DNA from: Xanthomonas sontii
GTDB taxonomy: Bacteria > Pseudomonadota > Gammaproteobacteria > Xanthomonadales > Xanthomonadaceae
NCBI RefSeq assembly: GCF_040529055.1
Contig: NZ_CP132342.1
Location: 1,858,001 to 1,922,000 of the forward strand
Length of the DNA stretch: 64,000 bases
Direction: 5' to 3'
The position numbers and the translations under genes were made by a program. This document shows positions 45,509 to 56,588 of the stretch, in pieces. Within the stretch, counting starts at the first letter, position 1, and each line of letters opens with the position of its first letter. A model generated the notes under the pieces. It saw only the letters and a list, made by a program, of their open reading frames with translations. It made no database searches and was not told where the DNA came from.

Positions 45509-46902
45509 GTTCGATGCGGCGACGCTTGCTGGGCGGCCTGCTCGGCGTGGTGGTGCCGGTGTTCGCGCTGACCGCGCTGTTGAGCTACCGCGCCGGCCTG
45601 CAGGAGGCCGGCGAGATGTTCGATGCCAAGCTGGTGCAGTCCTCGCGCGTGTTGCTGAGCCTGGTCGACGAGCCGCTGGACGATCTGTCGCGGCTGGGTC
45701 CGGCCGGCGACGCCATCGTGATCCGCGGCTGGCATGGCCAGGCGCAGGGCGTGGGCGAGGCGCTGGCGTTCCGCACCGGGCACGCCTACGAAAGCAAACT
45801 CGCGTTCCAGGTGCGCGACCGCAATGGCCATCTGCTGCTGCGCTCGGACAGCGGGCCGACCCGGCAGCTGGCGCCGCTGCGCGCCGGCTTCGCCGACGTC
45901 ACCCTGGACGGCGACCGCTGGCGCACCTTCAGCCTGCGCTCGCCGGGCGGGCGCTGGTTCCAGACCGGCGAACAGGCCGATATCCGCGAGGAACTGGCCG
46001 AGGACATCGCGCTGGGCACGGCCCTGCCGTTGCTGCTGGCCCTGCCGGTGCTGGTGGTGCTGGTGTGGCTGCTGGTGAGCTGGGCCAGCGGCGCCCTGAG
46101 CCGGGTCTCGCAGGCGATCGGCGAGCGCGACCCGCAGCGGCTGGAACCGCTGCCGCTGCAGGGCGTGCCGCGCGAGATCCTCGGCCTGGTCGCCGCGGTC
46201 AACGGGCTGATGCGGCGCCTGCAGACCGCGCTGGAGCGCGAACGCCGCTTCATCGCCGATGCCGCGCACGAACTGCGCACCCCCATCGCCGCGCTGAAGG
46301 TGCACGCCGACAACCTGCGCCAGGCCCGCGACGCCGACGAGCGCAGCGAATCGCAGCGGCACCTGGACGCCAGCGTGCGCCGGGTGGAGCGGCTGGTCGC
46401 ACAGTTGCTGACCCTGAGCCGGGTCGAGCCGGGCGCTGCCGCCGCGGCGCTGTCGCCGCTGGCGCTGGACGCGCTGGTGGCGTTGCAGGTGGAGGAGGCG
46501 CGCGACCAGGCCGCGCGCCGCGGCCAGCACCTGCACCTGCGCCGCAACGACCCGGCACGGCTGCCGGCCAACGAGGCGGCGCTGTCGGCGCTGGTGCGCA
46601 ACCTGATCGACAACGCGCTGCGCTATGCGCCGCCGCAGGGCCAGGTCGAGGTGGCGCTGTGCGCTGGCCGTGACGGCGTCTGCTTCAGCGTCGAGGATTC
46701 CGGCCCCGGCATCCCGGCCGAGGCGCGCGAGCGGGTGTTCGCGCGCTTCCACCGCGAGCTGGGCAGTGGCGTGGAAGGCAGCGGCCTGGGCCTGGCGATC
46801 GTGCGTGAGGTGGTGACCGCGCACGGCGGCGAGGTGACCCTGGACGCCTCGCCGACCCTGGGCGGCCTGCGCGTCTGCGTGACCCTGCCGCTCCCCCCGT
46901 GA
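45505..46902 (+). CDS. Sensor histidine kinase (QseC-like)
   Basis: A 465-residue inner-membrane kinase. Helices at about 8-28 and 172-192 enclose a periplasmic domain of about 140 residues with QVRDRNGHLLLRSDSGP and a two-component sensor N-terminal look (QseC/2CSK_N). A HAMP region follows. Phospho-acceptor His255 sits in DAAHELRTPIAAL. The N box NLIDNALRYAP and DSGPGIP and GLGLAIVRE complete the ATPase domain. It is the last gene of the seven-gene run. The ligand is unknown. Confidence 0.9.
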   Translation: MSSMRRRLLGGLLGVVVPVFALTALLSYRAGLQEAGEMFDAKLVQSSRVLLSLVDEPLDDLSRLGPAGDAIVIRGWHGQAQGVGEALAFRTGHAYESKLAFQVRDRNGHLLLRSDSGPTRQLAPLRAGFADVTLDGDRWRTFSLRSPGGRWFQTGEQADIREELAEDIALGTALPLLLALPVLVVLVWLLVSWASGALSRVSQAIGERDPQRLEPLPLQGVPREILGLVAAVNGLMRRLQTALERERRFIADAAHELRTPIAALKVHADNLRQARDADERSESQRHLDASVRRVERLVAQLLTLSRVEPGAAAAALSPLALDALVALQVEEARDQAARRGQHLHLRRNDPARLPANEAALSALVRNLIDNALRYAPPQGQVEVALCAGRDGVCFSVEDSGPGIPAEARERVFARFHRELGSGVEGSGLGLAIVREVVTAHGGEVTLDASPTLGGLRVCVTLPLPP

Positions 46903-47016
46903 GCCAGGCCTGGGCGTCAGGAACACCCTGACATCGGCGCCGAACAGGCAGTGATAGATTAGCCATCTGCCCACAGGGGGTACCCGCGCGCCGTTGCAGG
47001 TGTGATTCGGAAAGGG

Positions 47017-50000
47017 ATGGAACAGGGGGATCGGCGTCACGATAGTCGCGACGGCGCGCTAGCGCTGTGTCGCCGCCTGGGCGTGGTGATATGCCTGCTG
47101 CTGGCGCTGTGCTGCGCCAGTGCCGCCGCGCGCGCCGAACCGGCCGCGCCGCTGACCGAGCGCGCGGTGCTCGATCGCCCGGTGATCGCGCGCTGGACCA
47201 TGGAAGAGGGGCTGCCGCACAACCTGGTGCACGCGCTGGCCCAGGACCGCGACGGCATGATCTGGGTGGGAACCTGGGAAGGCGTGGCCCGCTTCGACGG
47301 CCGCGCCTTCACCGTCTTCGATCGCCAGAACACCCCGGGCATGGAGTTGTCGGGCGTGTTCGCACTGCTCGCCGAAACCGATGGCGGCATGCTGGTCGGC
47401 ACCGCCTACGACGGCGTGTTCCGCTACGCCGCCGGGCGCTGGGAGCATCTGGGCGATGCGCGCGCGCAGCGCCTGCGGGTCACCGCGATGCTGCGCGATG
47501 CCGACGGCGCGCTGTGGGTGGGCAGCGAGGACGGCCTGTTCCGGATCGAGGCCGACGGCCGCCTGGTCGATGTCGGCACCGCCGCGGGGCTGCGCCGGAC
47601 CCGCATCGCTGCGCTGCTGCGCTACCGCGATGCGGTGCTGGTGGGCACCTCGCAGGGGCTGTTCCGCCTGACCGCGCACGGCACGCAGGCGCAACGCTGG
47701 GGCACGGCGGCGATGCGCACCGCCTCGATCCGGCGGCTGACCCCCGACCGTCACGGCGGCCTGCTGGTGGCCAGCGACGAGGGCGTGTTCTGGCTCGGCG
47801 GCAACGACGAGCTGCAATGGCTGCGGCGCGGCCAGCGCGTCGATGCCGCGCTGCAGGACCAGGACGGCCAGCTATGGATGAGCCTGTCCAGTGGGCAACT
47901 GTTGCGGCGCACCGCCAACGGCGCCAGCGACGAAGTCCTGTCGATCTCCGGCGTGGTCAGCCCCGCGTTGATCGAGGACCACGAGGGCCTGGTGTGGGCC
48001 GGCAGCACCGACGGGCTGTTCCGTGTCGCCAAGGGCGACGCCGGCGGCCTGACCCGCCAGGACGGGCTCGGCAGCGACTACGTACGCGTGGTCGAGCAGA
48101 ACGCCGATGGCACGATCTGGATCGGCCATGCCGCCGGCGTGGACCGCTGGGAGGGCGGCCGCATCCGCGCGGTACGGCTGAGCGAGCGGCCGGGCCGCGA
48201 TCCATCGGTGCTGGCGCTGGCCGCCGCCCGCGACGGCGGCATGTGGGTGGGCACTTACGACCAGGGCGTGCTGCTGCTGTCGGCCGACGGCACGATCCGG
48301 CAACGCCTGGGCGTGGCCGCGGGCGTGCCGCGGACCATGGTGCGCGCGCTGCTGGCCGATGCCGACGGCGGCCTGTGGATCGGCGGCAACGAGGGGCTGC
48401 TGTACCGCAAGGGCGATCGCACGCGGGCCTACGGCAGCGCCGACGGCCTGCCCGGGCGACAGGTGCAGGCGCTGTACCGCGACCGCGCCGGCGTGCTGTG
48501 GATCGGCACCAATCAGGGCGTCGCCACGCTCGCGGGCAACGGCACGCTGCAGGCGCGGCCAAGCGGGCAGGGCTTCCCGGCGCAGAACGCCTTCGACTTC
48601 CTCGAAGATGCCGACGGCACCCTGTGGGTCGCCAGCGACCGCGGCCTGCTGCGGCTGCGCGGCGGGCAGTGGCGCATCTACGACCATAGCGTCGGTCTGC
48701 CGCGCGACAAGCTGTTCCGGCTGCTCGACGACGGCAACGGCAATCTGTGGGCGAACAGCAACCGCGGCGTGCTGCGCATCGCGCGTGCGCGGCTGGCGGA
48801 GCTGGACGCGGGCCAGCGCAGCACCCTGGCGGTGGACGTGGTCGACCGCAGCGACGGCATGCCCGGCGGGCAGGGCAACGGCAGCAGCGCACCGGCCGGC
48901 TGGCGCAGCCGCAACGGTGTGCTGCTGATCCCGACCTCGGCCGGGCTGGCGCTGATCGATCCGGCCCTGCCGAGCCGGCGCAACGTGCGTGCGCCGCCGC
49001 TGGTGATCTCGCATGTGCAGGTGGATGGCGTGGCGCAGCCGCTGCGTGGCGAGTACCGCCTGCACGGCGGTGTCGCCCGGCTCGCGGTCGGCTATGCCGG
49101 GCTGAGCTTCCGCTCGCCGGACAAGGTGCGCTACCGCTACCGCCTGCAGGGATTCGACCGGCAGTGGGTCGATGCCGGCAGCAACGAGGAAGCCGTCTAT
49201 ACCAACCTGCCGTCGGGCAGCTATCGCCTGGACGTGCAGGCGATGACCAGCCCGCTGGACTGGTCGCGCAGCGAACGCATCGGCAGCGCCTCGCTGCAAC
49301 TGCAGCTGGTGCCGCCGTTCTGGGAGCGCTGGCCGTTCGTGGTGCTGGCGGCGCTGTGCGCGACCGGTCTGATCCTGTGGTGGTACCGCGGCCGCAGCTA
49401 TCGCTACCGGCGCCGCCAGCGCCGGCTCAACACCATCATCGCCGAGCGCACCCACGAGCTGAAGGCCAAGAACCTGGCGTTGAAGCTGGCCAACCTCGAA
49501 CGCGAGGACCTGGTGCGCAAGCTCGCCTACCAGGCCGGGCACGATGCGCTGACCGGCCTGCCCAACCGGCGCACCGGCGATCCCTATCTCAACACGGCGC
49601 TGGAGCGGGCGCTGAGCGCGCGCACGCCGTTGTGCGTGGCGCTGCTGGACATCGACCACTTCAAGAAGATCAACGACGCCTACGGCCACGAGATCGGCGA
49701 CGAGGTGCTGCGCCGGGTCGGCGAGGCGCTGCGCGACAGCCTCGGCGAGCAGGCGTTCGCTGCGCGCCATGGCGGCGAGGAATTCCTGCTGGTGCTGCCC
49801 GGCCTGGACCAGGAGGCGGCGCGCGCGCGCCTGGACGCGCTGCGCCTGCGCGTGGCCGACCTGGTGCTGTACGCCGACGACGGTCGCGCGGTGCGCTTCA
49901 CCGCCAGCATCGGTTTCGCCTGCCTGTCGCCGGCCCTGCGCACCCGCCGCGACCTGCTGGTGAAGGCCGACAAGCACCTGTACCAGGCCAAGCGCGAAGG

Positions 50001-50022
50001 CCGCGATCGGGTGGTCGGCTAG
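47017..50022 (+). CDS. Beta-propeller (Reg_prop) membrane diguanylate cyclase
   Basis: A 1001-residue relative of the protein at 17976-21110. It has a signal peptide/first hydrophobic segment (about 25-42), propeller repeats from about 60 to 680 (MIWVGTWEGVARFDG, LWIGGNEGLLYR, LWVASDRGLLRL), a Y_Y_Y domain (VRYRYRLQGFDRQW), a transmembrane helix near 780-798, a coiled coil and GGDEF with GGEEF at 919-923. No RxxD inhibitory motif is present at the usual spacing. The ATG at 47017 follows GGAAAGGG; a GTG at 47002 is possible. It lies 114 bp after the kinase gene, so it could be read from that operon or its own promoter. Confidence 0.87.
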   Translation: MEQGDRRHDSRDGALALCRRLGVVICLLLALCCASAAARAEPAAPLTERAVLDRPVIARWTMEEGLPHNLVHALAQDRDGMIWVGTWEGVARFDGRAFTVFDRQNTPGMELSGVFALLAETDGGMLVGTAYDGVFRYAAGRWEHLGDARAQRLRVTAMLRDADGALWVGSEDGLFRIEADGRLVDVGTAAGLRRTRIAALLRYRDAVLVGTSQGLFRLTAHGTQAQRWGTAAMRTASIRRLTPDRHGGLLVASDEGVFWLGGNDELQWLRRGQRVDAALQDQDGQLWMSLSSGQLLRRTANGASDEVLSISGVVSPALIEDHEGLVWAGSTDGLFRVAKGDAGGLTRQDGLGSDYVRVVEQNADGTIWIGHAAGVDRWEGGRIRAVRLSERPGRDPSVLALAAARDGGMWVGTYDQGVLLLSADGTIRQRLGVAAGVPRTMVRALLADADGGLWIGGNEGLLYRKGDRTRAYGSADGLPGRQVQALYRDRAGVLWIGTNQGVATLAGNGTLQARPSGQGFPAQNAFDFLEDADGTLWVASDRGLLRLRGGQWRIYDHSVGLPRDKLFRLLDDGNGNLWANSNRGVLRIARARLAELDAGQRSTLAVDVVDRSDGMPGGQGNGSSAPAGWRSRNGVLLIPTSAGLALIDPALPSRRNVRAPPLVISHVQVDGVAQPLRGEYRLHGGVARLAVGYAGLSFRSPDKVRYRYRLQGFDRQWVDAGSNEEAVYTNLPSGSYRLDVQAMTSPLDWSRSERIGSASLQLQLVPPFWERWPFVVLAALCATGLILWWYRGRSYRYRRRQRRLNTIIAERTHELKAKNLALKLANLEREDLVRKLAYQAGHDALTGLPNRRTGDPYLNTALERALSARTPLCVALLDIDHFKKINDAYGHEIGDEVLRRVGEALRDSLGEQAFAARHGGEEFLLVLPGLDQEAARARLDALRLRVADLVLYADDGRAVRFTASIGFACLSPALRTRRDLLVKADKHLYQAKREGRDRVVG

Positions 50023-50200
50023 GCCGCTGCCGCAACCCGGACGCAGCGCGTCGGTGGCGCGGCGACGCAGCTTGCCTGGGAAGCGCGCGCAGGCGCCAGG
50101 CAGGCGCCGCGAAGCGCGTGGGGCGTTGCAGTGGGGCGTTGCGCACCGCCGCATCGCTGCGGCGGGCGGGAGACGGCCGGCGCGGGTGCGCCGCCGCGGA

Positions 50201-51262
50201 TCAGGCCTGCAGGCGCTGCAGCACCGCCTGCGTGGCGGCGTCGGTGGAGATGCCCTGGCCGGGCGCGGCGAGATCGGCGGTGAACGCCTGCGCGTCGAGC
50301 GCGGCATCCACCGCCTGCTCGATCGCCGCCGCCTCGGCTTCCAGGCCCAGCGAGTGGCGCAGCAGCAGCGCCGCGCTGAGGATGGTCGCGTAGGGGTTGG
50401 CGATGCCCTTGCCGGCGATGTCCGGCGCCGACCCGTGGATCGGCTCGTACAGGCCGATGCGGCCGTCGCCCAGCGAGGCCGACGGCAGCAGGCCCAGCGA
50501 GCCGGCCAGCATCGAGGCTTCGTCGGTGAGGATGTCGCCGAACATGTTCTCGGTAACGATCACGTCGTACTCGCGCGGCTTGGCCAGCAGGTGCATGGCC
50601 ATCGAATCGACCAACTGGTGTTCCAGGCGCACGTCCGGGAATTCCTCGCGGCCGATGCGGGCGGCGACGTCGCGCCACAGTCGCGAGGTTTCCAGCACGT
50701 TGGCCTTGTCCACCGAGACCACGTGGTGGCGGCGCTGCCGGGCCAGACGGAACGCGCTGCGCAGCACCCGTTCGATTTCCGCGACGGTGTAGCGGCACAG
50801 GTCGCTGGCGCCGCTGGCGCTGCGGGTCTTGTCGCCGAAGTAGATGCCGCCGGTCAGTTCGCGCACCACCACGATGTCCACGCCCTGCAGCAGGTGCGGC
50901 TTGATCGGCGAGGCGTCCAGCGCCGCCTTGTGCGGCTTGACCGGGCGCAGGTTGGCGAACAGGCCCAGGCCGCGGCGGATCGCCAGCAGGCCCTGTTCGG
51001 GGCGCACCTTGGCGTTGGGGTCGGACCACTTCGGCCCGCCGACCGCGCCCAGCAGCACCGCGTCGGCGCCCTGGCAGGCGGTCAGCGTCGCCGCCGGCAG
51101 CGGCTCGCCGTGGCGGTCGATGGCGATGCCGCCGATGTCGTGTTCGTGGAACTGGAAGTCGTGGCCGTGGCGCGCGGCGACGGCGCGCAGCACCGCGACC
51201 GCGGCGGCGGCGACTTCCGGACCGATGCCGTCGCCGGGCAGGACGACGATGTCAGCGTGCAT
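50201..51262 (-). CDS. leuB: 3-isopropylmalate dehydrogenase
   Basis: A 353-residue NAD-dependent enzyme oxidising 3-isopropylmalate in leucine synthesis. It begins [14 protein letters not shown] and shows [11 protein letters not shown], the arginine-bearing [19 protein letters not shown], and [20 protein letters not shown], the family signature. The length is standard. Its start overlaps the end of leuD by 11 bp, making it the last gene of the ilv-leu operon. No T-tract terminator is seen between its stop and position 50022. Confidence 0.96.
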   Translation of the reverse strand: MHADIVVLPGDGIGPEVAAAAVAVLRAVAARHGHDFQFHEHDIGGIAIDRHGEPLPAATLTACQGADAVLLGAVGGPKWSDPNAKVRPEQGLLAIRRGLGLFANLRPVKPHKAALDASPIKPHLLQGVDIVVVRELTGGIYFGDKTRSASGASDLCRYTVAEIERVLRSAFRLARQRRHHVVSVDKANVLETSRLWRDVAARIGREEFPDVRLEHQLVDSMAMHLLAKPREYDVIVTENMFGDILTDEASMLAGSLGLLPSASLGDGRIGLYEPIHGSAPDIAGKGIANPYATILSAALLLRHSLGLEAEAAAIEQAVDAALDAQAFTADLAAPGQGISTDAATQAVLQRLQA

Positions 51263-51830
51263 GGGTGGCCTCGTAGCGTTCGATGTCGGGTTGGCGCAGC
51301 AACAGGTAACCCATCTCGTCCACGCCTTCGAGCAGGCAGGTCTGCGAGAACGCATCGAGCGGGAAGGCGTAGACGCGGCCGTCGGGCGTGCGCAGCTCGC
51401 GCGCGGCCACGTCCACGGTCAGTGCGTCGTCCGGGCGTTGCATCAGCGTCTGCACGTCGTCCTCGGCCAGCACGATCGGCAGCAGGCCGTTCTTGAGGCT
51501 GTTGTTGCGGAAGATGTCGGCGATCTCGCTGCTGACGATGGCGCGCAGGCCCAGGTCGGTCAGCGCCCACGGCGCATGCTCGCGCGAGGAGCCGCAGCCG
51601 AAGTTGCGCCCGGCCAGCAGGATCTGGCGGCCGGCATTGTGCGCCTGGTTGAAGGCGAACTCCGGGTTCGGCGTGCCGTCGGCCTGCCAGCGCCAGTCGT
51701 TGAAGGCGTGGCGGCCGAGGCCGGCGCGCTCGGTGGTGGACAGGAACCGCGCCGGGATGATCTGGTCGGTGTCGATGTTGGTCTGGCGCAGCACCACGCT
51801 GCGCGAGGTGAGGGTGGCGAAGCCGGCCAT
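51252..51830 (-). CDS. leuD: 3-isopropylmalate dehydratase small subunit
   Basis: A 192-residue subunit of isopropylmalate isomerase, partner of LeuC. It shows [28 protein letters not shown] (the substrate-binding swivel loop) and [14 protein letters not shown]. Its ATG overlaps the stop of the small intervening gene (TGATG), and its stop overlaps the leuB start region. It belongs to the longer, leucine-specific class of small subunits. Confidence 0.96.
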   Translation of the reverse strand: MAGFATLTSRSVVLRQTNIDTDQIIPARFLSTTERAGLGRHAFNDWRWQADGTPNPEFAFNQAHNAGRQILLAGRNFGCGSSREHAPWALTDLGLRAIVSSEIADIFRNNSLKNGLLPIVLAEDDVQTLMQRPDDALTVDVAARELRTPDGRVYAFPLDAFSQTCLLEGVDEMGYLLLRQPDIERYEATHAR

Positions 51831-52009
51831 CACGGGGTCTCCTGGGAAGCGACGGAGTCGGGGGCGGGCGCCGCGGCGTCGGCCACCGGCGGCAGCGCCG
51901 CGGGCGGCACGTGCGGCGGCAGCAGCGGCTGGTGGCGGTGCGCGAAGGCGCGGGTGGTGGTGGCGACGAAGGTCAGCGTGGCCGCGAACGCGGCGATGTG
52001 CGGCGCCAT
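51830..52009 (-). CDS. Small hypothetical protein between leuC and leuD
   Basis: A 59-codon gene not recognised by family. The start ATG overlaps the leuC stop and the stop overlaps the leuD start, both as TGATG, so it is fully embedded in the translational relay. The product has a short hydrophobic N-terminus ([19 protein letters not shown]), then His/Pro-rich HRHQPLLPPHVPP and an acidic, Pro/Ala-rich tail. It may be a small membrane or accessory peptide, or mainly a coupling device that keeps LeuC and LeuD in step. The overlaps make translation likely; the function is unknown. Confidence 0.6.
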   Translation of the reverse strand: MAPHIAAFAATLTFVATTTRAFAHRHQPLLPPHVPPAALPPVADAAAPAPDSVASQETP

Positions 52010-53424
52010 CACGCGACCTCCGCGAACAGCGCACGCGGATCGCTGACCTGGCCGTTCACCGCGGCCCAGGCCGCGGTCAGCGGCGAGGCCAGCAGGGTGC
52101 GCGAACCCGGGCCCTGGCGGCCCTCGAAATTGCGGTTGCTGGTGCTCACCGCCAACTGCCCCGGCGCCACCAGGTCGCCGTTCATGGCGATGCACATCGA
52201 GCAGCCGGATTCGCGCCATTCCGCACCGGCCGCGCGCACCACCTCGTGGATGCCCTCGGCCTCGGCCTGGCGCTTGACGATTTCCGAGCCCGGCACCACC
52301 AGCATGCGCACGTGCGGCGCCACCTTGCGGCCGCGCAGCACCTGCGCCACTTCGCGCATGTCGCTGAGCCGGCCGTTGGTGCAGGAGCCGACGAACACCA
52401 CGTCCACCGGCGTGCCGATCAGCGCGTGCCCGGCTTCCAGGTGCATGTAGTGCAGGCCCTTCTGCGCCGCCGGATCCTGCGCGGCCGGGATCGGCACGTC
52501 CACCGCGATCGCGGTGCCGGGGTGGGTGCCCCAGGTCAGGGTCGGGCGGATGTCGCGCGCGTCGATGCGCACCTCGGCGTCGAAGCGCGCGCCGGGATCG
52601 CTGCGCAGCTGCGACCAGCGCTGCACGGCGGCGTCGAAGTCGGCGCCCTTGGGGCCGCGCGGGGTGTTGGCGACCCAGTCGAAGGTGACCTGGTCCGGCG
52701 CGACCATGCCGGCGCGCGCGCCGGCCTCGATCGACATGTTGCACAGGGTCATGCGCTGCTCCATGTCCATCGCTTCGATGGTGGAGCCGCGGTATTCCAG
52801 TACGTGGCCGGTGCCGCCGTTGACCCCGATCACGCCGATGATGTGCAGGATCACGTCCTTGGCGCCGACGCCCGGCGCCAGCGGCCCGTCGACGGTGATC
52901 GCCATGGTCCTGGCCTTGCGTTGCAGCAGGCACTGGGTGGCCAGCACGTGGCCGACCTCGCTGGTGCCGATGCCGAACGCCAGCGCGCCGAACGCGCCAT
53001 GCGTGGAGGTGTGGCTGTCGCCGCAGACGATGGTCATGCCGGGCTGGGTGAAGCCCTGTTCCGGTGCGATCACGTGGACGATGCCGCGATTGTCCGAGCC
53101 CATGTCGAACAGTTCGATGCCGTAGTCGGCGCAGTTGCGCGCGAGCATGTCCACCTGCGCCTCGGAGGCAGGCGTGTAGTACGGCAGCTTGCCGTCGGCG
53201 CCGCGCGGCAGGGTCGGCGTGGAATGGTCCATCGTCGCCTTGGTGCGGTCGGGCCGGCGCGGCGCCAGGCCGCGCGTCTTGAGTTCGGTGAAGGCCTGCG
53301 GCGAGGTCACTTCGTGGATCAGGTGCAGGTCGATGTACAGCACCGCCGGGGCGGCGGCGCTTTCGGGGACGACGACGTGCGCGTCCCACAGCTTGTCGTA
53401 CAGGGTGCGGGGAGTGGCGGACAT
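52009..53424 (-). CDS. leuC: 3-isopropylmalate dehydratase large subunit
   Basis: A 471-residue aconitase-family subunit. The 4Fe-4S ligands are visible: a cysteine in [16 protein letters not shown] and the pair in GCSMCIAMN. Other hallmarks are [34 protein letters not shown] and [16 protein letters not shown]. The length is typical for LeuC. It lies 84 bp after leuA and is coupled through a 59-codon gene to leuD. Confidence 0.96.
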   Translation of the reverse strand: MSATPRTLYDKLWDAHVVVPESAAAPAVLYIDLHLIHEVTSPQAFTELKTRGLAPRRPDRTKATMDHSTPTLPRGADGKLPYYTPASEAQVDMLARNCADYGIELFDMGSDNRGIVHVIAPEQGFTQPGMTIVCGDSHTSTHGAFGALAFGIGTSEVGHVLATQCLLQRKARTMAITVDGPLAPGVGAKDVILHIIGVIGVNGGTGHVLEYRGSTIEAMDMEQRMTLCNMSIEAGARAGMVAPDQVTFDWVANTPRGPKGADFDAAVQRWSQLRSDPGARFDAEVRIDARDIRPTLTWGTHPGTAIAVDVPIPAAQDPAAQKGLHYMHLEAGHALIGTPVDVVFVGSCTNGRLSDMREVAQVLRGRKVAPHVRMLVVPGSEIVKRQAEAEGIHEVVRAAGAEWRESGCSMCIAMNGDLVAPGQLAVSTSNRNFEGRQGPGSRTLLASPLTAAWAAVNGQVSDPRALFAEVA

Positions 53425-53508
53425 TGCGGAACTACCTGGCAGGAAAGCTGGGCGGGGAAAGGAAGCGAAGGCGAGCGTGCACGAGGACGATGACCGCGCT
53501 GTGGCCGC

Positions 53509-55061
<1,553 letters not shown>

Positions 55062-55065
<4 letters not shown>

Positions 55066-56162
55066 CAGATGGGTTCCTCTACGGCGGCGGTGGCTTGCGG
55101 ATGGGGATGCGGGGACGCGGCGATGCGGGCAGGAGCGGGCGGGGCGGGACGTTGGCTACGAAGTCGCTCGGCGCTGCGGCGGCGCGGCTTGCGCGGCGGG
55201 CGCGGGCGCACCTCCGACAGCAGCGTCGCCAGCACGCCGGCGTCGATGTTGCCGCCGGACACCACCGCGCATTTGCGCTTGCCGGCGACGCGGCGCCCGG
55301 CCGCCAGGGCCAGCGCGCCGGCGCCCTCGGCGATGACGTGCTCCTCCAGCGCCAGGCGGACCAGCGTTTCGCGCAGTTCCGCCTCGCGCACGATCACCAC
55401 GTCGTCGAGCAGGCTGGCGCACAGCCGGCGGGTGATGAACCCGGGGATTTTAACCTTGACGCCGTCGGCCAGGGTGGGCACCGGATCCACGGCGCGGACG
55501 TCGCCGCGGATCGCCCGCGCCATCGAGTCCACGCCTTCGACCTGGGCGCCGACCACGCGCACGCCCTGCGAGCGCAGCGCCAGGGCCACGCCGGAGGCCA
55601 GGCCGCCGCCGCCGATCGGCACGATCACCACGTCCGGGGCGTGCGCGGCCAGTTCGATGCCGACGGTGCCCTGGCCGGCGATCACGTCCGGGTCGTCGAA
55701 GGCGGACAGGAAGCGGTAGCCGTTCTGTTCGGCCAGCTCGCGGGCGAAGGCGAAGGCCTCGTCGTAGCTGTTGCCGTGCTGGCGCACCGTGGCGCCCCAG
55801 TGCGCGACGCCGGCGATCTTGGTCTGCGGCGCGCCATGCGGCATCACCGTGATCGCCTGCACGCCCAGGCGGTGCGCGGCCCAGGCCACGCCTTGCGCGT
55901 GGTTGCCGGCGGAGGCGCAGATCACCGCGCGCTCGTCGCCGCGTTCCAGCCCGGCCAGCAACGCATTGAGCGCGCCGCGGACCTTGTAGGAACCGGTGCG
56001 CTGCAGGTTTTCCAGTTTCAGCCAGACGCCGAAGCGCTCGGCGTAATGCACCGGCGTCGGCGGCAGATAGCGGCGCAGCCGCGCCTGCGCGGCCAGCACG
56101 TCGGCCACGCTGACGGCGACGTGGCCTACGTCCGGCTCCTGCGGGGCGGGGATGTTAGACAT
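55062..56162 (-). CDS. ilvA: Threonine dehydratase (short, no ACT domain)
   Basis: A 366-residue PLP enzyme making 2-ketobutyrate from threonine. The PLP lysine is in [12 protein letters not shown], and the glycine loop is [25 protein letters not shown] and GNIDAGVL complete the fold II core (to about 317). It lacks the regulatory ACT-like domains of biosynthetic IlvA. Instead it has a roughly 49-residue basic, proline-rich tail ([20 protein letters not shown]) of low complexity. It resembles TdcB-type enzymes, but its place between ilvM and leuA implies isoleucine synthesis. Confidence 0.9.
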
Positions 56163-56339
56163 GCGCTCGGGACCCGCGGCCCGGGACCCGGGACCCGGGA
56201 ACAGCGGGTTCCCGGAGAAGCGACCTCCATGGAAGAAGACACCTCCGCGCAGTCCTGGCTTTCGCGCGTCTCGCGCTGCGCCCGACGCCCGCGGCGACCG
56301 CCACCGGTCCCGAGTCCCGCGCCCCGGGTCCCGACCGCC
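56163..56339. repeat. GGGACCC heptad inverted repeat between ilvM and ilvA
   Basis: The right part (56168-56214) has tandem GGGACCC/GGGAACC-type units, and the left part near 56317-56337 has the complementary GGTCCCGAGTCCC and GGGTCCCGAC. The pattern of short tandem units in facing arms resembles the GGGAATN family. It lies inside the ilv-leu operon and could form an RNA hairpin that changes downstream expression. Confidence 0.65.
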
Positions 56340-56588
56340 TCATACCACCCCATCCAGCGCGGTCACGCGCACCGATTCGCAGTCGTAGACCTTCTCCATC
56401 TGCAGGCGCAGGGTCTCGCCGGGGCGGTTGCCGTCCACCACCAGTTGCAGGTGCCAGCGGCCGGCGTCCTCGGCCACCGGTGCGCCGCTGATCGAGATCG
56501 GCGCGAAGCCGCGGCGTTCGGCCATGCCGATCGCGCGCAGCAGGGCGCCGTCGATCGGTTTCAGCACCAGGTCAAGCTGGTAACGCAT
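56340..56588 (-). CDS. ilvM: Acetolactate synthase small subunit (ACT domain)
   Basis: An 82-residue single ACT-domain protein (YQLDLVLKPIDGALLRAIGM, then LVVDGNRPGETLRLQMEK) matching the IlvM-type short regulatory subunit of acetolactate synthase II. Its start overlaps the end of ilvG by 17 bp, as expected for a pair made in fixed ratio. Short IlvM subunits are generally linked to valine-insensitive isozymes. Confidence 0.92.
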   Translation of the reverse strand: MRYQLDLVLKPIDGALLRAIGMAERRGFAPISISGAPVAEDAGRWHLQLVVDGNRPGETLRLQMEKVYDCESVRVTALDGVV

